Shown here: piece after piece, positions 36,301-44,460 of the stretch
How the letters are laid out: every line of letters starts with the position of its first letter
Numbering within the stretch: position 1 is the first letter of the stretch
Program-made: the position numbers and the translations under genes
Assembly (NCBI GenBank): GCA_021292105.1
Contig: CM037870.1
Location: forward strand, 65,308,515-65,372,514
DNA: 64,000 bases
Source of the DNA: Anadara kagoshimensis
Lineage: Eukaryota; Mollusca; Bivalvia; Arcoida; Arcidae
Reading direction: 5' to 3'
The notes under the pieces: generated by a model
Databases searched by the model: none
The model's input: only the letters and a program-made list of their open reading frames with translations
What the model was told of the DNA's origin: nothing

Positions 36301-37405
36301 TACTTATTTCATAGAAAAGAAGCCCGATCTTCTTAGCAGAAAGCGATAGCAATGTACGCTTTCACTGTCGTGAACGCCGTACAAAAACTGGCACGATTTT
36401 CAGCTTCTCCAGTGTCTAAATGAGTATAGTGTTTACAAATAGTGAAATTCCATCGAAAAATATGTGGCGCTTTTTTGCGACAGTTCAGAGAAATTATTTT
36501 AGAAATTGTTTGTCCATATCAGTGAATCTTTAATAATAGTTTAGCGGCAAGGTTTTCACTTCTGACATATGTAAATGATACGAGCGTATATACAACCATC
36601 GTTGATTGAGGGCAGAGGTCAAGATCGATCATGATCAAGTTTTATCCAGCCCCTGTTCATGGCAACCATCCAAAAAGTTCAAAGCAGCCATACACATTTG
36701 GATTCACCAATTGTCAATGTCAAAGGTTATGATCTTTCAAACCAAGTAAAATAATACAACAGATCTTTAGAAGCCATATTGATTCAATGATTTCGGGAGT
36801 GTCAGTTTGAGTCAAACTTAGGTCAAAGACAAAGTCATATATACTTAGAGATGAAATAAATATGCAAAAAGTTTTTAGCAACCACATACAAAATGTATAC
36901 TTGGATTTGACAGTGATGTAACAACTATCACTTAGCATAGGGTCAAGTTAAGAATATGATGTGTCTCTAGCAACTGGGTAAAATATATCCATGATGTCTG
37001 GATTATGTACTATAACATGTTTGAAGAATCCATATATCACTTATTCTTGGCCAAAAAGTAATGAACCAGATTAAAACTAGTATAGCTAGTGAACTGCCAA
37101 GAAGTTTATTTTAGATTACAAAACGAAATATTAAACAAAAATACAATATGCCAAACGTGTTTATTAACTTTTACATAATTTTGTCTTACAGATTTAACTC
37201 TAAGAAAGGATTTTATTGCCAAATAACAACGAATACAACTAAATGTTTACATAAGGGTAAAGGACGTCTCTATCCACCAATGGAAGAAGAAGCAATGGAG
37301 TATTTAAGGACGTATTATCGCCATTACAATGCTCAGTTGTCTGAATTTTTGAACGAACATAAATATACAGTCCCTGGTTGGTTGGAGAGAGAACTACAGG
37401 ACTGA
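11208..37405 (+). CDS. NDST: Heparan sulfate N-deacetylase/N-sulfotransferase, 12 exons
   Basis: Exons: 11208-12332, 13834-13958, 22377-22489, 23288-23473, 24397-24525, 25189-25371, 25810-25906, 26868-26991, 31507-31672, 32897-33067, 34683-34792 and 37192-37405. All have AG/GT borders and matching phases. The product is about 914 residues; vertebrate NDSTs are about 880. It is a Golgi type II membrane enzyme that deacetylates GlcNAc of heparan chains and sulfates the free amine from PAPS. Order of parts: signal anchor about 27-44; N-deacetylase domain about 110-600; sulfotransferase about 640-914. Visible there are the PAPS loop GPQKTGT with Lys652, YEEVQFFNG with the catalytic Glu680, EKSATYF, RAYSWYQ, HRRAH and a cysteine pair (853, 862). 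Exon 2 has two apparent single-base deletions; the others are open. Introns are swollen by an 8-kb satellite and many repeats. The exact paralogue is undetermined. Confidence 0.9.
12395..12690 (+). repeat. Dispersed repeat A copy
   Basis: Nearly the full landmark series is present: cgtcatcacaatattgttaa, gatatgtttgacatcccat, ggatgtagatagctaaac, agcactcggtctcag, ttcacgtgttgaac, gtggtttgaatatggactgg and tgtgtttgttttggatta. It lies at the start of NDST intron 1. A decayed tRNA-like head (acatagccgagtgcattag) follows at 12683. Confidence 0.65.
13399..13450. repeat. (TC)n microsatellite
   Basis: About 25 CT/TC dinucleotides, interrupted once by CCCC, in NDST intron 1. Confidence 0.9.
13834..13958 (+). 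CDS. NDST: NDST exon 2, two apparent 1-base deletions
   Basis: Acceptor tttttaacag, donor AATCG/gttagt. It reads [21 protein letters not shown] shift at TTGGATTTTC (family expects one more G) moves to the frame [18 protein letters not shown], and a second at GATGAAAAC (one A short) is needed to reach LIG/E at the border. Restoring both would give 127 bp and phase 1, exactly what exon 3 requires. The decayed copy at 23.85 kb retains the longer runs (TTGGGATTTTC, GATGAAAAAC). Either sequencing or assembly error in short homopolymers, or true inactivation. Confidence 0.78.
14199..22244. repeat. 65-bp satellite array, about 124 units, with higher-order repeats
   Basis: The unit is 65 bp: ccaagctttgatagaacagc, caatcatgtacttggcagta, ggcaacccaaccaagaacat, gatat. 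Only the first few units (14199-14330) are irregular. Diagnostic variants recur at multiples of 65: the ttagtaggcaacaca variant at 15881, 17896 and 19521 (31 and 25 units); ccaatctttg at 17021, 18646, 20986 and 21766 (25, 36, 12 units); gaagccaaccc at 16081 and 20046 (61 units). Large blocks were therefore copied as a whole. Because 65 is not a multiple of three, the minus strand reads through three units (195 nt, 65 codons) per TGA, giving ladders of 64-residue ORFs that are not genes. The array fills most of NDST intron 2. Confidence 0.97.
22377..22489 (+). CDS. NDST: NDST exon 3
   Basis: Acceptor tttctttcag, donor GCAAGG/gtaaat. In phase 1 it reads [19 protein letters not shown] and ends [12 protein letters not shown], matching the WWFPHMWSHMQPH and MRLNKQFA stretch of NDSTs. 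It starts 132 bp after the end of the satellite. Confidence 0.85.
22505..23287. other. NDST intron 3, no gene seen
   Basis: AT-rich unique-looking text without repeat A landmarks. The only notable feature is a short cggacg-rich stretch at 23162-23204 (gtacgaccagacggttggac, gtacggacggac). Confidence 0.5.
23288..23473 (+). CDS. NDST: NDST exon 4
   Basis: Acceptor gtcttttag, donor GATATTATG/gttagt, 62 whole codons. It reads [40 protein letters not shown] and ends [10 protein letters not shown], all collinear with NDST. Open frames in other phases here are shadows. Confidence 0.88.
23840..24020 (+). pseudogene. Decayed, out-of-order duplicate of NDST exon 2
   Basis: Located between exons 4 and 5, it aligns with 13848-14012: gagaaattttgggaatatgt cgaag, tttatttgggattttcagg, ggaaacccaatg, gggtgatgaaaaac, tccaccat and the intronic run tttctaaagtagaaccc. 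The match therefore includes exon 2 plus about 50 bp of the following intron. It is broken: extra Ts at the FSGSF position and a stop (ATGTAACAAG where exon 2 has ATGGAAAAAG). It lacks the two deletions seen in exon 2. A duplicated genomic segment, not a retrocopy. Confidence 0.75.
24055..24235. repeat. Hairpin and short tandem repeats
   Basis: A perfect-looking hairpin (gtcacccgagggtgaaaac/ccttgtgac, about 24071-24098) is followed by a second inverted pair (gggttatcaccgggtgataa) and by about three copies of a 22-bp unit (ttatcacatggcagtgagag). Non-coding, NDST intron 4. Confidence 0.5.
24397..24525 (+). CDS. NDST: NDST exon 5
   Basis: Acceptor gatattgtag, donor AATCCG/gtaagc, 43 codons: [14 protein letters not shown], then [20 protein letters not shown], then FHTILTNP. 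It corresponds to the VLPRQTCGLFTHT ... GGELFLTVLLNP segment of NDST1. Confidence 0.85.
25189..25371 (+). CDS. NDST: NDST exon 6
   Basis: Acceptor attttgtag, donor TGGTTG/gtaagt, 61 codons: [52 protein letters not shown]. This is one of the most conserved parts of the family ([20 protein letters not shown]). Confidence 0.9.
25495..25765 (+). repeat. Dispersed repeat A copy
   Basis: Landmarks: ttatcctggatttgtttgac, gtgtagctagctagacag, cttccggagtcaccgacc, ttgcgtgtttaac and gtttaaacatggacc. NDST intron 6. Confidence 0.65.
25810..25906 (+). CDS. NDST: NDST exon 7: PAPS-binding loop
   Basis: Acceptor tttttgtag, donor AAGACAG/gtgagt. It encodes [13 protein letters not shown], then [20 protein letters not shown] is the 5' phosphosulfate-binding loop; the Lys aligns with human NDST1 Lys614. 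Ends in phase 1, splitting the Gly codon as the next exon requires. Confidence 0.9.
26395..26690 (+). repeat. Dispersed repeat A copy (near full length)
   Basis: One of the clearest copies: ggccattatcacagtattgt, gatatctctgagtcaagg, atatatttgacgcccca, cacatgacgggtgtagctag, ctaaacaggcgatgcttaac, cttctggagcacccgg, cttccctggtggaag, ttgctattcggacatggatt and agtatgtttgatttg. A 145-codon ORF that crosses it is repeat-derived. Confidence 0.75.
26868..26991 (+). CDS. NDST: NDST exon 8: catalytic Glu region
   Basis: Acceptor catttatag, donor GGATTG/gtaagt. It reads [38 protein letters not shown]. The second Glu of YEEVQFFNG has the same spacing from the PAPS-loop Lys (28 residues) as Lys614 and Glu642 in NDST1. 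Confidence 0.9.
27585..29420 (+). repeat. Repeat A copy split by a TIR element
   Basis: The 5' part ends at about 27640 (attagtatgatgtccctgtg) and the copy resumes at about 29184 (tatccataattttcctggat, atatttgatacc, then cacttccggaccaccgg at about 29330). Rejoining across the insert restores the usual order of repeat A. Confidence 0.6.
27641..29183. mobile_element. 1.54-kb AT-rich element with inverted ends
   Basis: Left end ttcccacttagccaacatt; right end, inverted, ttcccactcagcctacattg. A second internal inverted match follows the left end (atgttggctaagtaggaa, about 27693). The interior is extremely AT-rich, with aaataaataaat runs, and shows no transposase. It inserted into repeat A. Confidence 0.55.
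29505..29745 (+). repeat. Dispersed repeat A copy
   Basis: Landmarks: gccctggatatatttgacgt, cacgtgtcgggtgtagctag, ggaggtgcttacccttccg, cagcacccggcctcacttcc, gattcggacatggattagta and tgtttgtttttgattatg. The unit just upstream (about 29352-29490) is itself duplicated (tgcttttgtgaatgtgattt twice, about 107 bp apart). Confidence 0.7.
30655..31040. repeat. Two repeat A copies in inverted orientation
   Basis: A plus-strand fragment (gtcgtcacaatattt, catgatgggtgtagttagct, ggtgcttcccttccagagca) at 30672-30785 is followed by a minus-strand copy (atcaatgtccaaatcacac, gaagggtaagcacctacacc, atatatccaggactatcctg) at 30786-31040. The pair could form a large hairpin. Confidence 0.65.
31120..31260 (+). repeat. 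Repeat A 3' fragment
   Basis: cagctagcaatatccctggg, then tcttttactttgctttggg, then gtcttagtttgttatgggt. A short, diverged 3' part just before NDST exon 9. Confidence 0.4.
31507..31672 (+). CDS. NDST: NDST exon 9: 3' phosphate-binding region
   Basis: Acceptor tgtctatag, donor TACCAG/gtgagt, phase 2 to 0. It reads [49 protein letters not shown]. It follows a 4.5-kb intron full of repeats. Confidence 0.9.
32590..32830 (+). repeat. Dispersed repeat A copy
   Basis: ggccgtcatcgcaatattgt, gagggtatagctagctaaac, ctgaagcactgggttat, gctggtggaagttcacgtgc and agttttactttgtgag. It ends just before NDST exon 10. Confidence 0.65.
32897..33067 (+). CDS. NDST: NDST exon 10
   Basis: Acceptor ttttgtag, donor ACAAAG/gtacac, 57 codons: [48 protein letters not shown]. 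It matches the HQRAHDDPVALKYTF and RCLVPGWYATHIERWL segments. Confidence 0.9.
33570..33935 (+). repeat. Repeat A copy with tandemly amplified tail
   Basis: The body (gagggtgtagctagcaaaat, acccctccggaacacttggt, ttactttgctttgtgattg) is followed by about five diverged copies of the tail unit: gatttagacatgaattggta, gggatttggaaataaattgg, tttttgcatggattgatatg, gatttggacatggatttg and gggatttggacctggata. The same tail is the likely source of the 37-bp minisatellite at 5.2 kb. Confidence 0.6.
33957..34620. mobile_element. Palindromic MITE-like element, copy 1
   Basis: The left half (catttacttacatgagctga, gtcgttgct, then ttttacaatggtaaacat, then aaaatggcgg) pairs with the right half read inverted (tttacttgcatcagccgagt, cgttact, tgtttacaatgatttttt, aaatggcggg). 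The centre pairs too (aatttacgtaggtt versus aacctacgtaaat). It ends near cttgctttctcctaaatagg. Non-coding, NDST intron 10. Confidence 0.7.
34683..34792 (+). CDS. NDST: NDST exon 11
   Basis: Acceptor atattttag, donor ATCAG/gtaaat, phase 0 to 2: [37 protein letters not shown]. Family counterpart: [22 protein letters not shown]. Confidence 0.88.
34800..35040 (+). repeat. Dispersed repeat A copy
   Basis: gtgtagcggttgtagctagc, taacttaccctcttggaaca, tccggcatgacttgcctggt, aaagttttttactttgctg and ataaacatggagctgcaagt. The rightmost copy found in the window. Confidence 0.6.
35241..37191. other. Remainder of NDST intron 11
   Basis: No repeat A and no exon. AT-rich text with an unassigned block at 36600-36990 rich in ggtcaa(a)g and gccata motifs that reads like a decayed dispersed repeat. 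Nothing else supported. Confidence 0.4.
37192..37405 (+). CDS. NDST: NDST exon 12: C-terminus and stop
   Basis: Acceptor tgtcttacag; ends with TGA at 37403-37405. It reads [61 protein letters not shown]. The two cysteines match the disulfide pair of the NDST sulfotransferase domain, and the end matches WLREDLQ. Confidence 0.9.
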
Positions 37406-37870
37406 TATATAGATAGAGTACATACCTGTCTAAAATTTATCAAACGTTATCTCTGTCACTAATTGTCCATATCTCGTCAAGCTTTTTTCTAACTCTCTTT
37501 ACGTAAGCTCTGTGTTACATCTTGATGGGTCTGTACTATTGTATCTTCATAAATACATAGAAAATGTACAGTACATACCTGTCGAAAGTTTAACACCAAG
37601 CTAACGAATTAGTGGTAAATCGACTGTTCACATCGACCCCTAGTTGGCTGTATCTCGACAGCTACTCTCTATCTCTCGTCCACTAGGTGTCTATAACTCG
37701 GCCACTCGATAGCTGAGCTTTCGTTTTCTTCTCGTTATCTTAGTGTTAAACTTAGTGTGTAAAAACGTTAAAATTATATGTCATTTTCTTCGGAATTACT
37801 TTAATTTCTGATATTTTACAATGTGCAAGGAACCTTAAACAACTTTCAAATATATAATATTAATTATTAT

Positions 37871-37876
37871 AATAAA
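37871..37876 (+). terminator. Candidate NDST polyadenylation signal
   Basis: AATAAA 466 bp after the stop codon, in an AT-rich stretch. Other sites further downstream (for example in the 38.7-kb A/T tract) cannot be excluded. Confidence 0.35.
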
Positions 37877-38016
37877 ATGCGTTTTTAATATATATATACA
37901 CAGTTAACATTTGAAAAAGAAAGTTATGAAATGTTGCTTAAAACACAAAATACAAATTTTGTTTAAGCTTTGAACCACAAGCTCCAAAAGTCAACTACTG
38001 TCCGTTTACTCTGCTG

Positions 38017-38700
38017 AAGAGAAAGGAATAACGCTAATATTTCAAAGATTTGAATGGCACGGTTAAAAATCAATTAATCATTTACTTACATTAGCCGAGT
38101 CGTTATTTCTTAGTCCTTATTTCGATCTAACCCATGCATTATATCTCCTTTAATGCACCAAAACGTGTTTACAATGGTAAAAATTTTGACAAAATGGCGG
38201 AGTCTTTCGTGTGACGTAATGAGGACGGAAGAATTTATTATTTACGTAGGTTCTCGAGGGGTACAATGAATGGTAGTTCAAAGGTCGGGCTGAGTTTAAA
38301 AGTTTGAATTTACGTAAATGTTTTCAAAAGTTTGAAAATGCAGAAAGGTAGTTCACTTTATTACTATATTAAATCGAGTTTGGTCATCCCAGTTACGCAA
38401 ACATCAATCCGTTCTTGAGCTGCACTAACCTACGTAAATAGTCGACTCTTTCGTCATGACTACGTAACATAAAGAACCACGCCATTTCGTAAAAAAGATT
38501 ACCATTGTAAACACCCGCCCAGGTTATATTTTGTCGCATAAAATGATATATTAAGCAAGGATGGAACCGAAACAGAAATTTTCAGTTACGACTCGGCTCT
38601 TGTGAATAAAAGAATCATTGATTTGTACCCGTCGTATTGAAATTTATAGAGTATTTTGCGATCTTGCTTTCTCCGAAATAGGCTAAATAAACAGTAAATG
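38017..38700. mobile_element. Palindromic MITE-like element, copy 2
   Basis: A direct second copy of the element at 33957: caaagatttgaatggcacgg, ttacattagccgagtcgtta, aaaatggcggagtc, atttacgtaggttctcg, ctaacctacgtaaatagtcg, gtaaacacccgcc, ttacgactcggctcttg and cttgctttctccgaaatagg. About 4 kb apart, downstream of NDST. Confidence 0.75.
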
Positions 38701-39111
38701 AATAAGCTGTATTCTAAAAAAAAATGAATAAAATAATAAATATTCTATTTATTGTGAAATAAATAAATAATAGTGTGTATGGCGAAGTATATTAGAACCT
38801 TCTGGTTAAATATATATATTTCTTAACCCTCTTGCTGTCACGGAACGGTTCAAATTACGTCAACGCTGCGCCAAAATTGTAACGTCATCAAAAAATAACC
38901 ACAGGAAAAAAACAGCACCTGTCTTTATTTAATTTATACACAATAAAACATTCATTTTGAAGTTATTATTCGGCCGATTTTGATGAAATTTTCAGTATTA
39001 TAGGCAGAATTATTTGCAGATCTTTCATAGACATTAAATCTTAGGGAATTGTATAATTCCAGCATTAAAAAATGTTGAACAATTACATATAGTTGAATTT
39101 TAAATACGCTC

Positions 39112-39310
39112 TTTCTCGCATCAGCAATTTTTCAACTATTCGCGACGAGAAATATTTCAATAATCCCTATGGATTAATGTATGAACAATTTTGTGTATGC
39201 TTGTGAAATGCGAGTGTGTTGTATTGTCTGCCTTGTACTAGCGCACACTCGGGGCGACTTTAAGTTGCTAGATCACCGAGTCAGTACGCCGCCACACTCC
39301 TACACTGATA
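39112..39310 (-). repeat. SINE-2 fragment (minus strand)
   Basis: Read on the minus strand it matches the 3' half of the SINE at 57374: gcgtactgactcggtga, ttaaagtcgccccgagtg, cgctagtacaaggcagac, cacactcgcatttcacaag and tctcgtcgcgaatagttg. The tRNA head is missing. Confidence 0.7.
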
Positions 39311-39734
39311 CCGATATGTGTAGTGTGAATTTTATCACCACGTGACTTAATTTAGGGCACTTTTTATCGCTTTATTTGTAACACTTCTGTTTTCATATGG
39401 TGAAACGCTATGACATCATTTTTAACTAATCATAAATTGAAACTTTCTCCACCAAAAATGTCTTTTAAACTTCTTTTAAGTGTTTTAAATCTTATAGGTA
39501 GTTTTAAAAAGGCTATAAATTACTTTTATTAAAATAAATTAGGGGGTAAAGTCGCTGTTGTGATGTTTCACTTAGGACTTTGAATGATCGCAATTCAGGT
39601 TTTGCATCACTTATCAGACTAATTTTTTGTATAATTAAGTGTAAAATCGAGCAGTCAAAAATTAAATTTAGTAGTATACATCATCTAAATTCTTCTTCTT
39701 TGGTATGAGGTTTCAACGGAGCCCGTAAGGTGAC

Positions 39735-41880
39735 ATGTGTAAAAAAGGTTATTTCGTATATATTCGAAATAGTATATCGTATATTCGCAATAGTTTTATC
39801 ACATTTTCGAAAAAAAGTTTTTCGTATTTTCGCTATAGTTATTTCGTATTTTCGAAGAAATAGCATTTTGAACTTCCGAATTACTATTGCGTATATTCGC
39901 TATAGTTATTTCGTATTTTCGCAGTAATTATATCGTGTTTTCGAAGTGGTTTGTCTTATGTCGAATTAGTATTTTACGGAAGCCCGCTTGTGCAAGGTTG
40001 TGAAAATATTTCTGATAGAAAATATTTTATCTTGCGACCGCAAGTTATTATCTTGCGGCGGAACTAAATTATATGCAACTTACTTCTTGTAAGACAAGCA
40101 AAGAAAAGTTCACTACAATCAGTTACCTTTTAAAGTGGATTGGATTAGAGTAATGGTTTTTCACAACTCAGTCAAATTCTATCACTTATATCAAGGTGGT
40201 CATTTTTAGATAGTGAAGGAAATCGGAATATGGAAAAAAACCACCGGCACCGGCAAACTAGAATCTGTCCAAGTGGGATCCAAACCTAGGTGATGAGAGG
40301 CACCATGATTCGTATGCGTGCGTCAAAGTTTACATTAGATGCAGTTACTTGTGGGAGAAAAGTTACTCACCTCTGGGAAAAAGTTTACTACAAGTAATCA
40401 GTTCTTTAAAGAAATAAATGTTTTATAAAAAGACTATAAGATAATCATTTTCAGGTACATCATGTTCAATATATATTCTTCAAATTGTTAATTCGTATTA
40501 ACAAAAAACACACAGATTAATTGTATACCGGGAGGATACCTGAAGTACGTTACCTATTCAACATTGAATAAGAAACTATATGTATTACACTCAATTAAAT
40601 TGTATGCAATGTCACTACCAAGTGTGGTCATCCTCAGTGCCTAGGACCAAATTTGCTTAAAGCACCAATGTAAGCACATATATCATTACACGGGATATTT
40701 CATATGTTCGGAGAGTAAAGTATTCGAGCATAGTGAAGCATACTAGTGAAGCCTTCGCTGTACTGAATCTTTCGAAGTATATTTTGTAATACTCTGTAGG
40801 CAATGTCACTACCAAGTACGGTTATCCCAAGTGCCTCGGAACACATTGGCTTAAAGCATAGTGTTACAAAATGATATTTCGAAATTTTCAGCACAGTGAA
40901 AGCTTCACTTTGCTTAGGCACTGTACTTTCTGTCTATATAAAATATACTGTATAATGGTATGTGCTTACATTGATGATTTAAGCTAATGTGTTTCGAGGC
41001 ACTGGGAGTTACCATACTTGGTAGTGACAATTCATCGTGAAATGTGATAATAATCGTTTGGTTGGATGTTTAACAAGTTAAAGGAACATATTGTCGAATG
41101 TTGAATAAGTAACGCATTCAGATATGGTCCTGACAACCACTTTATTATTATGCATTTTGACAAGTTGAAACTTGAGATCGAACCCGATACCCCCGCCTTC
41201 CAATCAATCATTTAGATACTTTATTTTGTTGATATAATCACCATGTACTATGCTTGTTGACTTTCTGGCCGATTGATTTGCTTTTATTGATACTCTACTC
41301 TTACTCTTAAGTTTTGAAGCAACACATGTTTTCTGTGTTGGGATAGATCCACGGCGGAGTTATGTTTGAGATAAGATGCAATATTTTATAATTCATAAGT
41401 CCGTCGGATTTTCAGCTCACTGTCAACAGATTTTGGAATACCTATAGTAGCTCTGGAATACTTGCACAGACTCACGCACCGCACAAAGTAGTATGTGGTT
41501 AATAAGATCAATATAAATAGCTGATATGACGTAAAACAACACTAACCCAACCAACTACCTTCTACACATATTCAGCTACTAGTGGCCAGTTACAAGTAGC
41601 TAGCTTTATGATGTTTATCTAGCTATTATGTTGCGACCGTAAGATAAAATAAGGTAGTAAATATTTCATGGCCTTGAACTAACGGGGTTCTGTACGCGTA
41701 AAATACTTATTCGAATATACGAAATACGATTCCGAATAAAAAATATAATGATTGCAAAAATACAAATAACTATTGCGAATATCACGACAAGTCGAGACAT
41801 ATGATGGAAAGTTGTGATAGTAAAAAAAAAGTTTCGATAAATAGCACAAAATGTCGAGATACTTATGTCGAGATATTTAC
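39735..41880. mobile_element. 2.1-kb foldback element
   Basis: Three separate blocks pair about one centre near 40.81-40.83 kb: 39955-40055 with 41630-41730 (attagtattttacgg/cgtaaaatacttat; tcttgcgaccgcaag/ttgcgaccgtaaga), 40545-40570 with 41090-41122 (ttacctattcaacattg), and 40605-40680 with 40960-41035 (gtcactaccaagt; gtaagcacata). The outer ends are built of about 20-bp repeats of the type ttatttcgtattttcgcaat. An internal direct repeat (caatgtcactaccaagt at 40608 and 40801) adds a third copy. No transposase. Confidence 0.7.
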
Positions 41881-42246
41881 CATGACCTAGTGGTTTACTA
41901 AGTACGCATAACGTGTTTACTCTGTTTTGTCACCCTTCATCGACCTATCATTACCAGTCAGATCCACGACCAGACTCTTTGCAGATGACTGTTTACTCTA
42001 CAGACAGATAAGATCACCGGAAGACCAAGCAATACTGCAAGAAGATCTCAAACAACTTCAACAGTGGGAGAACAAATGGCTGATGAGCTTGAATTTAGAT
42101 AAATGCGAGATTTTAAGAGTCATCAAAAGGAAACAACCACTCATCAGCAACTACACGATTCACGGACAGGCTCTCAACACTGCCGACTCTGCAAGAAACC
42201 CGGGACTCAACACCCACAAAGAACTGAAATGGGACACGCACATTGA

Positions 42247-43912
42247 TAATGTCATATACCATTTTATACAAAATAAAATACATTAAAAAATGGCCATTTT
42301 TAGCTCACCTGACCGAAAGGTCATGTGAGCTTATGGCATAGCGCAGCGTGTGTATGTGCGTGCGTGCGTGCGTGTGTGCGTCGTTAACACCTATTTTCGA
42401 CATCTCCTCTAAAACTACAAGACAGATTTCAATGTAACTTGGTGAAAACTATATATGGGCCGGTGCAAATCAGATTTGTTCATGGCGTTGCCATGGCTAC
42501 CATAACTAGGTCAAGGTGACCTAGGGGTGCAAAAATCTTAACAAATCTTCTTCTCCGAAACCAATTATTGGAGAAAGATTCTGATATGATAGTTGGCTTC
42601 TCTAGGGTCTTAAGCCTATAGTTTGTTCATTTTGTGAAATTCGGACAAAAAATAGGTTACGCGTTTTTTGCGATTAATTTTGAAAAAAAATCGTAAAATA
42701 GCTTCAAATTGTAATAACTTGACTATTTGACCAGATAATGACATGGGGGTTTCAGTTTTGACATATTCTTGTAATTATCTTTAAAATGAGGTCGGTCAAT
42801 TGTGAAGGTCATGACTTAATTTTTTTGGCCTCTGATTTTAACTATTATCTGGAATACTACACACTTTTTGTATAGACATGTATATTACATTGTTGTAGAT
42901 ATTGATATAACAATCATTTTGATGTATAGAAAAAGGTCATGGGTTCAAAGGTCAATGTCACACTTGCATGGTTAATTATCTCGAAAACTATAAACTTTTT
43001 TGTATAGGCATGTATATTAGAATGTTCTAAGTATTGATACAACAATCATTTTGATGTATAGAAAAAGGTCATGGAATCAAGGGTCAAGGTCACAGATGCA
43101 AAACAATACCGAAATGGTTAATTATCTCGAAAACTATAAACTTTTTGTATTAGCATGTATATTAGAATGTTGTAGGTATTAATACAACGATCATTTTGAT
43201 ATATAGAAAAAGGTCATGGGTTCAAAGATCAAGGCCACAGGTGCGAAACAATACTGAAATGGTTAATTATCTCGAAAACTAAAAACTTTTTTGTATTTGC
43301 ATGTATATTAGAATGTTGTAGGTATTGATTCAACGATCATTTTGATGTATAGAAAAAGGTCATGGGTTCAAAGGTCAAGGTCACAGATGCAAAACAATAC
43401 CGAAATGGTTAATTATCTCGAAAAGTATGAACTTTTTGTATAGACATGTATATTAGAATGTTGTAGGTATTGATACACGACGATGTAAAGAAAAAGGTAA
43501 TGGGTTCAAAGGTCAAGGTCACAGATGTGAAACAATACCAAAATGGTTAATTATCTCGAAAACTATAAACTTTTTGTATAGCATGTATATTAGAATGTTG
43601 TAGGTATTGATACAACAATCATTTTGATGTATAGAAAAAGGTCATGGGTTCAAAGGTCAAGGTCACAGATGCGAAACAATACCAAAATGGTTAATTATCT
43701 CGAAAACTATAAACTTTTTGTATAGGCATGTATGTTAAAATGTTGTAGGTATTGATACAACGATCATTTTGATGTATAGAAAAATGTCATTGGGTTTCAG
43801 TATTTATTTTTTCTTGAAATCTATCAGCTAGCCATTATTTATCAGGTGAGCGTATCAGGTCCATGGGCATCTTGTTAAATGTATTTTATGATTAAATTGT
43901 ATATGACAATAG
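42247..43912. mobile_element. TIR element inserted in the LINE
   Basis: Left end gtcatataccattttata, then aaaatacatt, then tagctcacctga; right end inverted gtcatatacaatttaatc, then aaaatacattt, then gctcacctga. The LINE frame is interrupted exactly here (HIDN / ITKEA). The AGCTCACCTGA start is characteristic of dispersed repeats in bivalve genomes. No transposase seen. Confidence 0.7.
42860..43800. repeat. ~145-bp tandem repeats inside the TIR element
   Basis: About six units, each carrying catgtatattagaatgttgt, attgatacaac, atcattttgatgtatagaaa, aaggtcatgggttcaa, aggtcaaggtcacagatg and ggttaattatctcgaaaac. Spacing is about 140-150 bp. Confidence 0.8.
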
Positions 43913-44460
43913 ATCACCAAGGAGGCAAAACTCCACCTTAGCCTTTTTTAGGTGTAATCTACACCACTGCCCAACCAACATCAAGGCATGGTGCTACACT
44001 ACGCTTGTAAGTCCGTCACTTGAGTATGCATCCAGTGTGTGTGGAACCCAACAAAACTGAATAACATCAGCAAGATCGAATCAGTACAAAGGAGAGCAGC
44101 AAGATTCGCCACCAGTGATTACAGACGCACCTGCAGCGTACTAGCCATGATGTAACAACTACCGTGAGTGGTAGACATTACGGGATAGGAAAGAGACATC
44201 GCAACGGGAGAGGAGAGAGACATCGCAGGTTTTGTTGTTCTTTCGTGTCGTGCACTCCTTTGCGGAAATCCCTGCCAAGCACCATCTACAGTAGATATCC
44301 ACAAGGACCAGAAGTCATAGTCAAGGGTACCTGGTACCACATTCAAGAACGACAGCATACCAGACGTCGTTTTCCATCAGACATTCGCCTCTGGAACACT
44401 GACCTACCAGCAAATGTTGTTGTGGCAGACTCCCTATAGCTAGACAGCTTCAATTTTTTA

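Larger units (their letters stand above)
41920..44460 (+). pseudogene. 5'-truncated non-LTR retrotransposon (LINE) reverse transcriptase, split
   Basis: Segment 1 (to 42246) reads LPVRSTTRLFADDCLLYRQI, QLQQWENKWLMSLNLDKCEI and LKWDTHIDN; FADD is the RT catalytic box. Segment 2 (from 43913) continues ITKEA, NSTLAFFRCNLHHCP, LVSPSLEYASSV, KIESVQRRAARFATSDYRRT, and ends DLPANVVVADSL. This is the C-terminal part of a jockey-like LINE. It is broken by a 1.67-kb insertion, by frameshifts and by stops (for example after CGTQQN). Confidence 0.75.

Noticed and set aside
44164..44439. 91-residue plus-strand and 79-residue minus-strand ORFs
   Set aside because: They overlap the decayed C-terminal part of the LINE and are fragments of it or its antisense.
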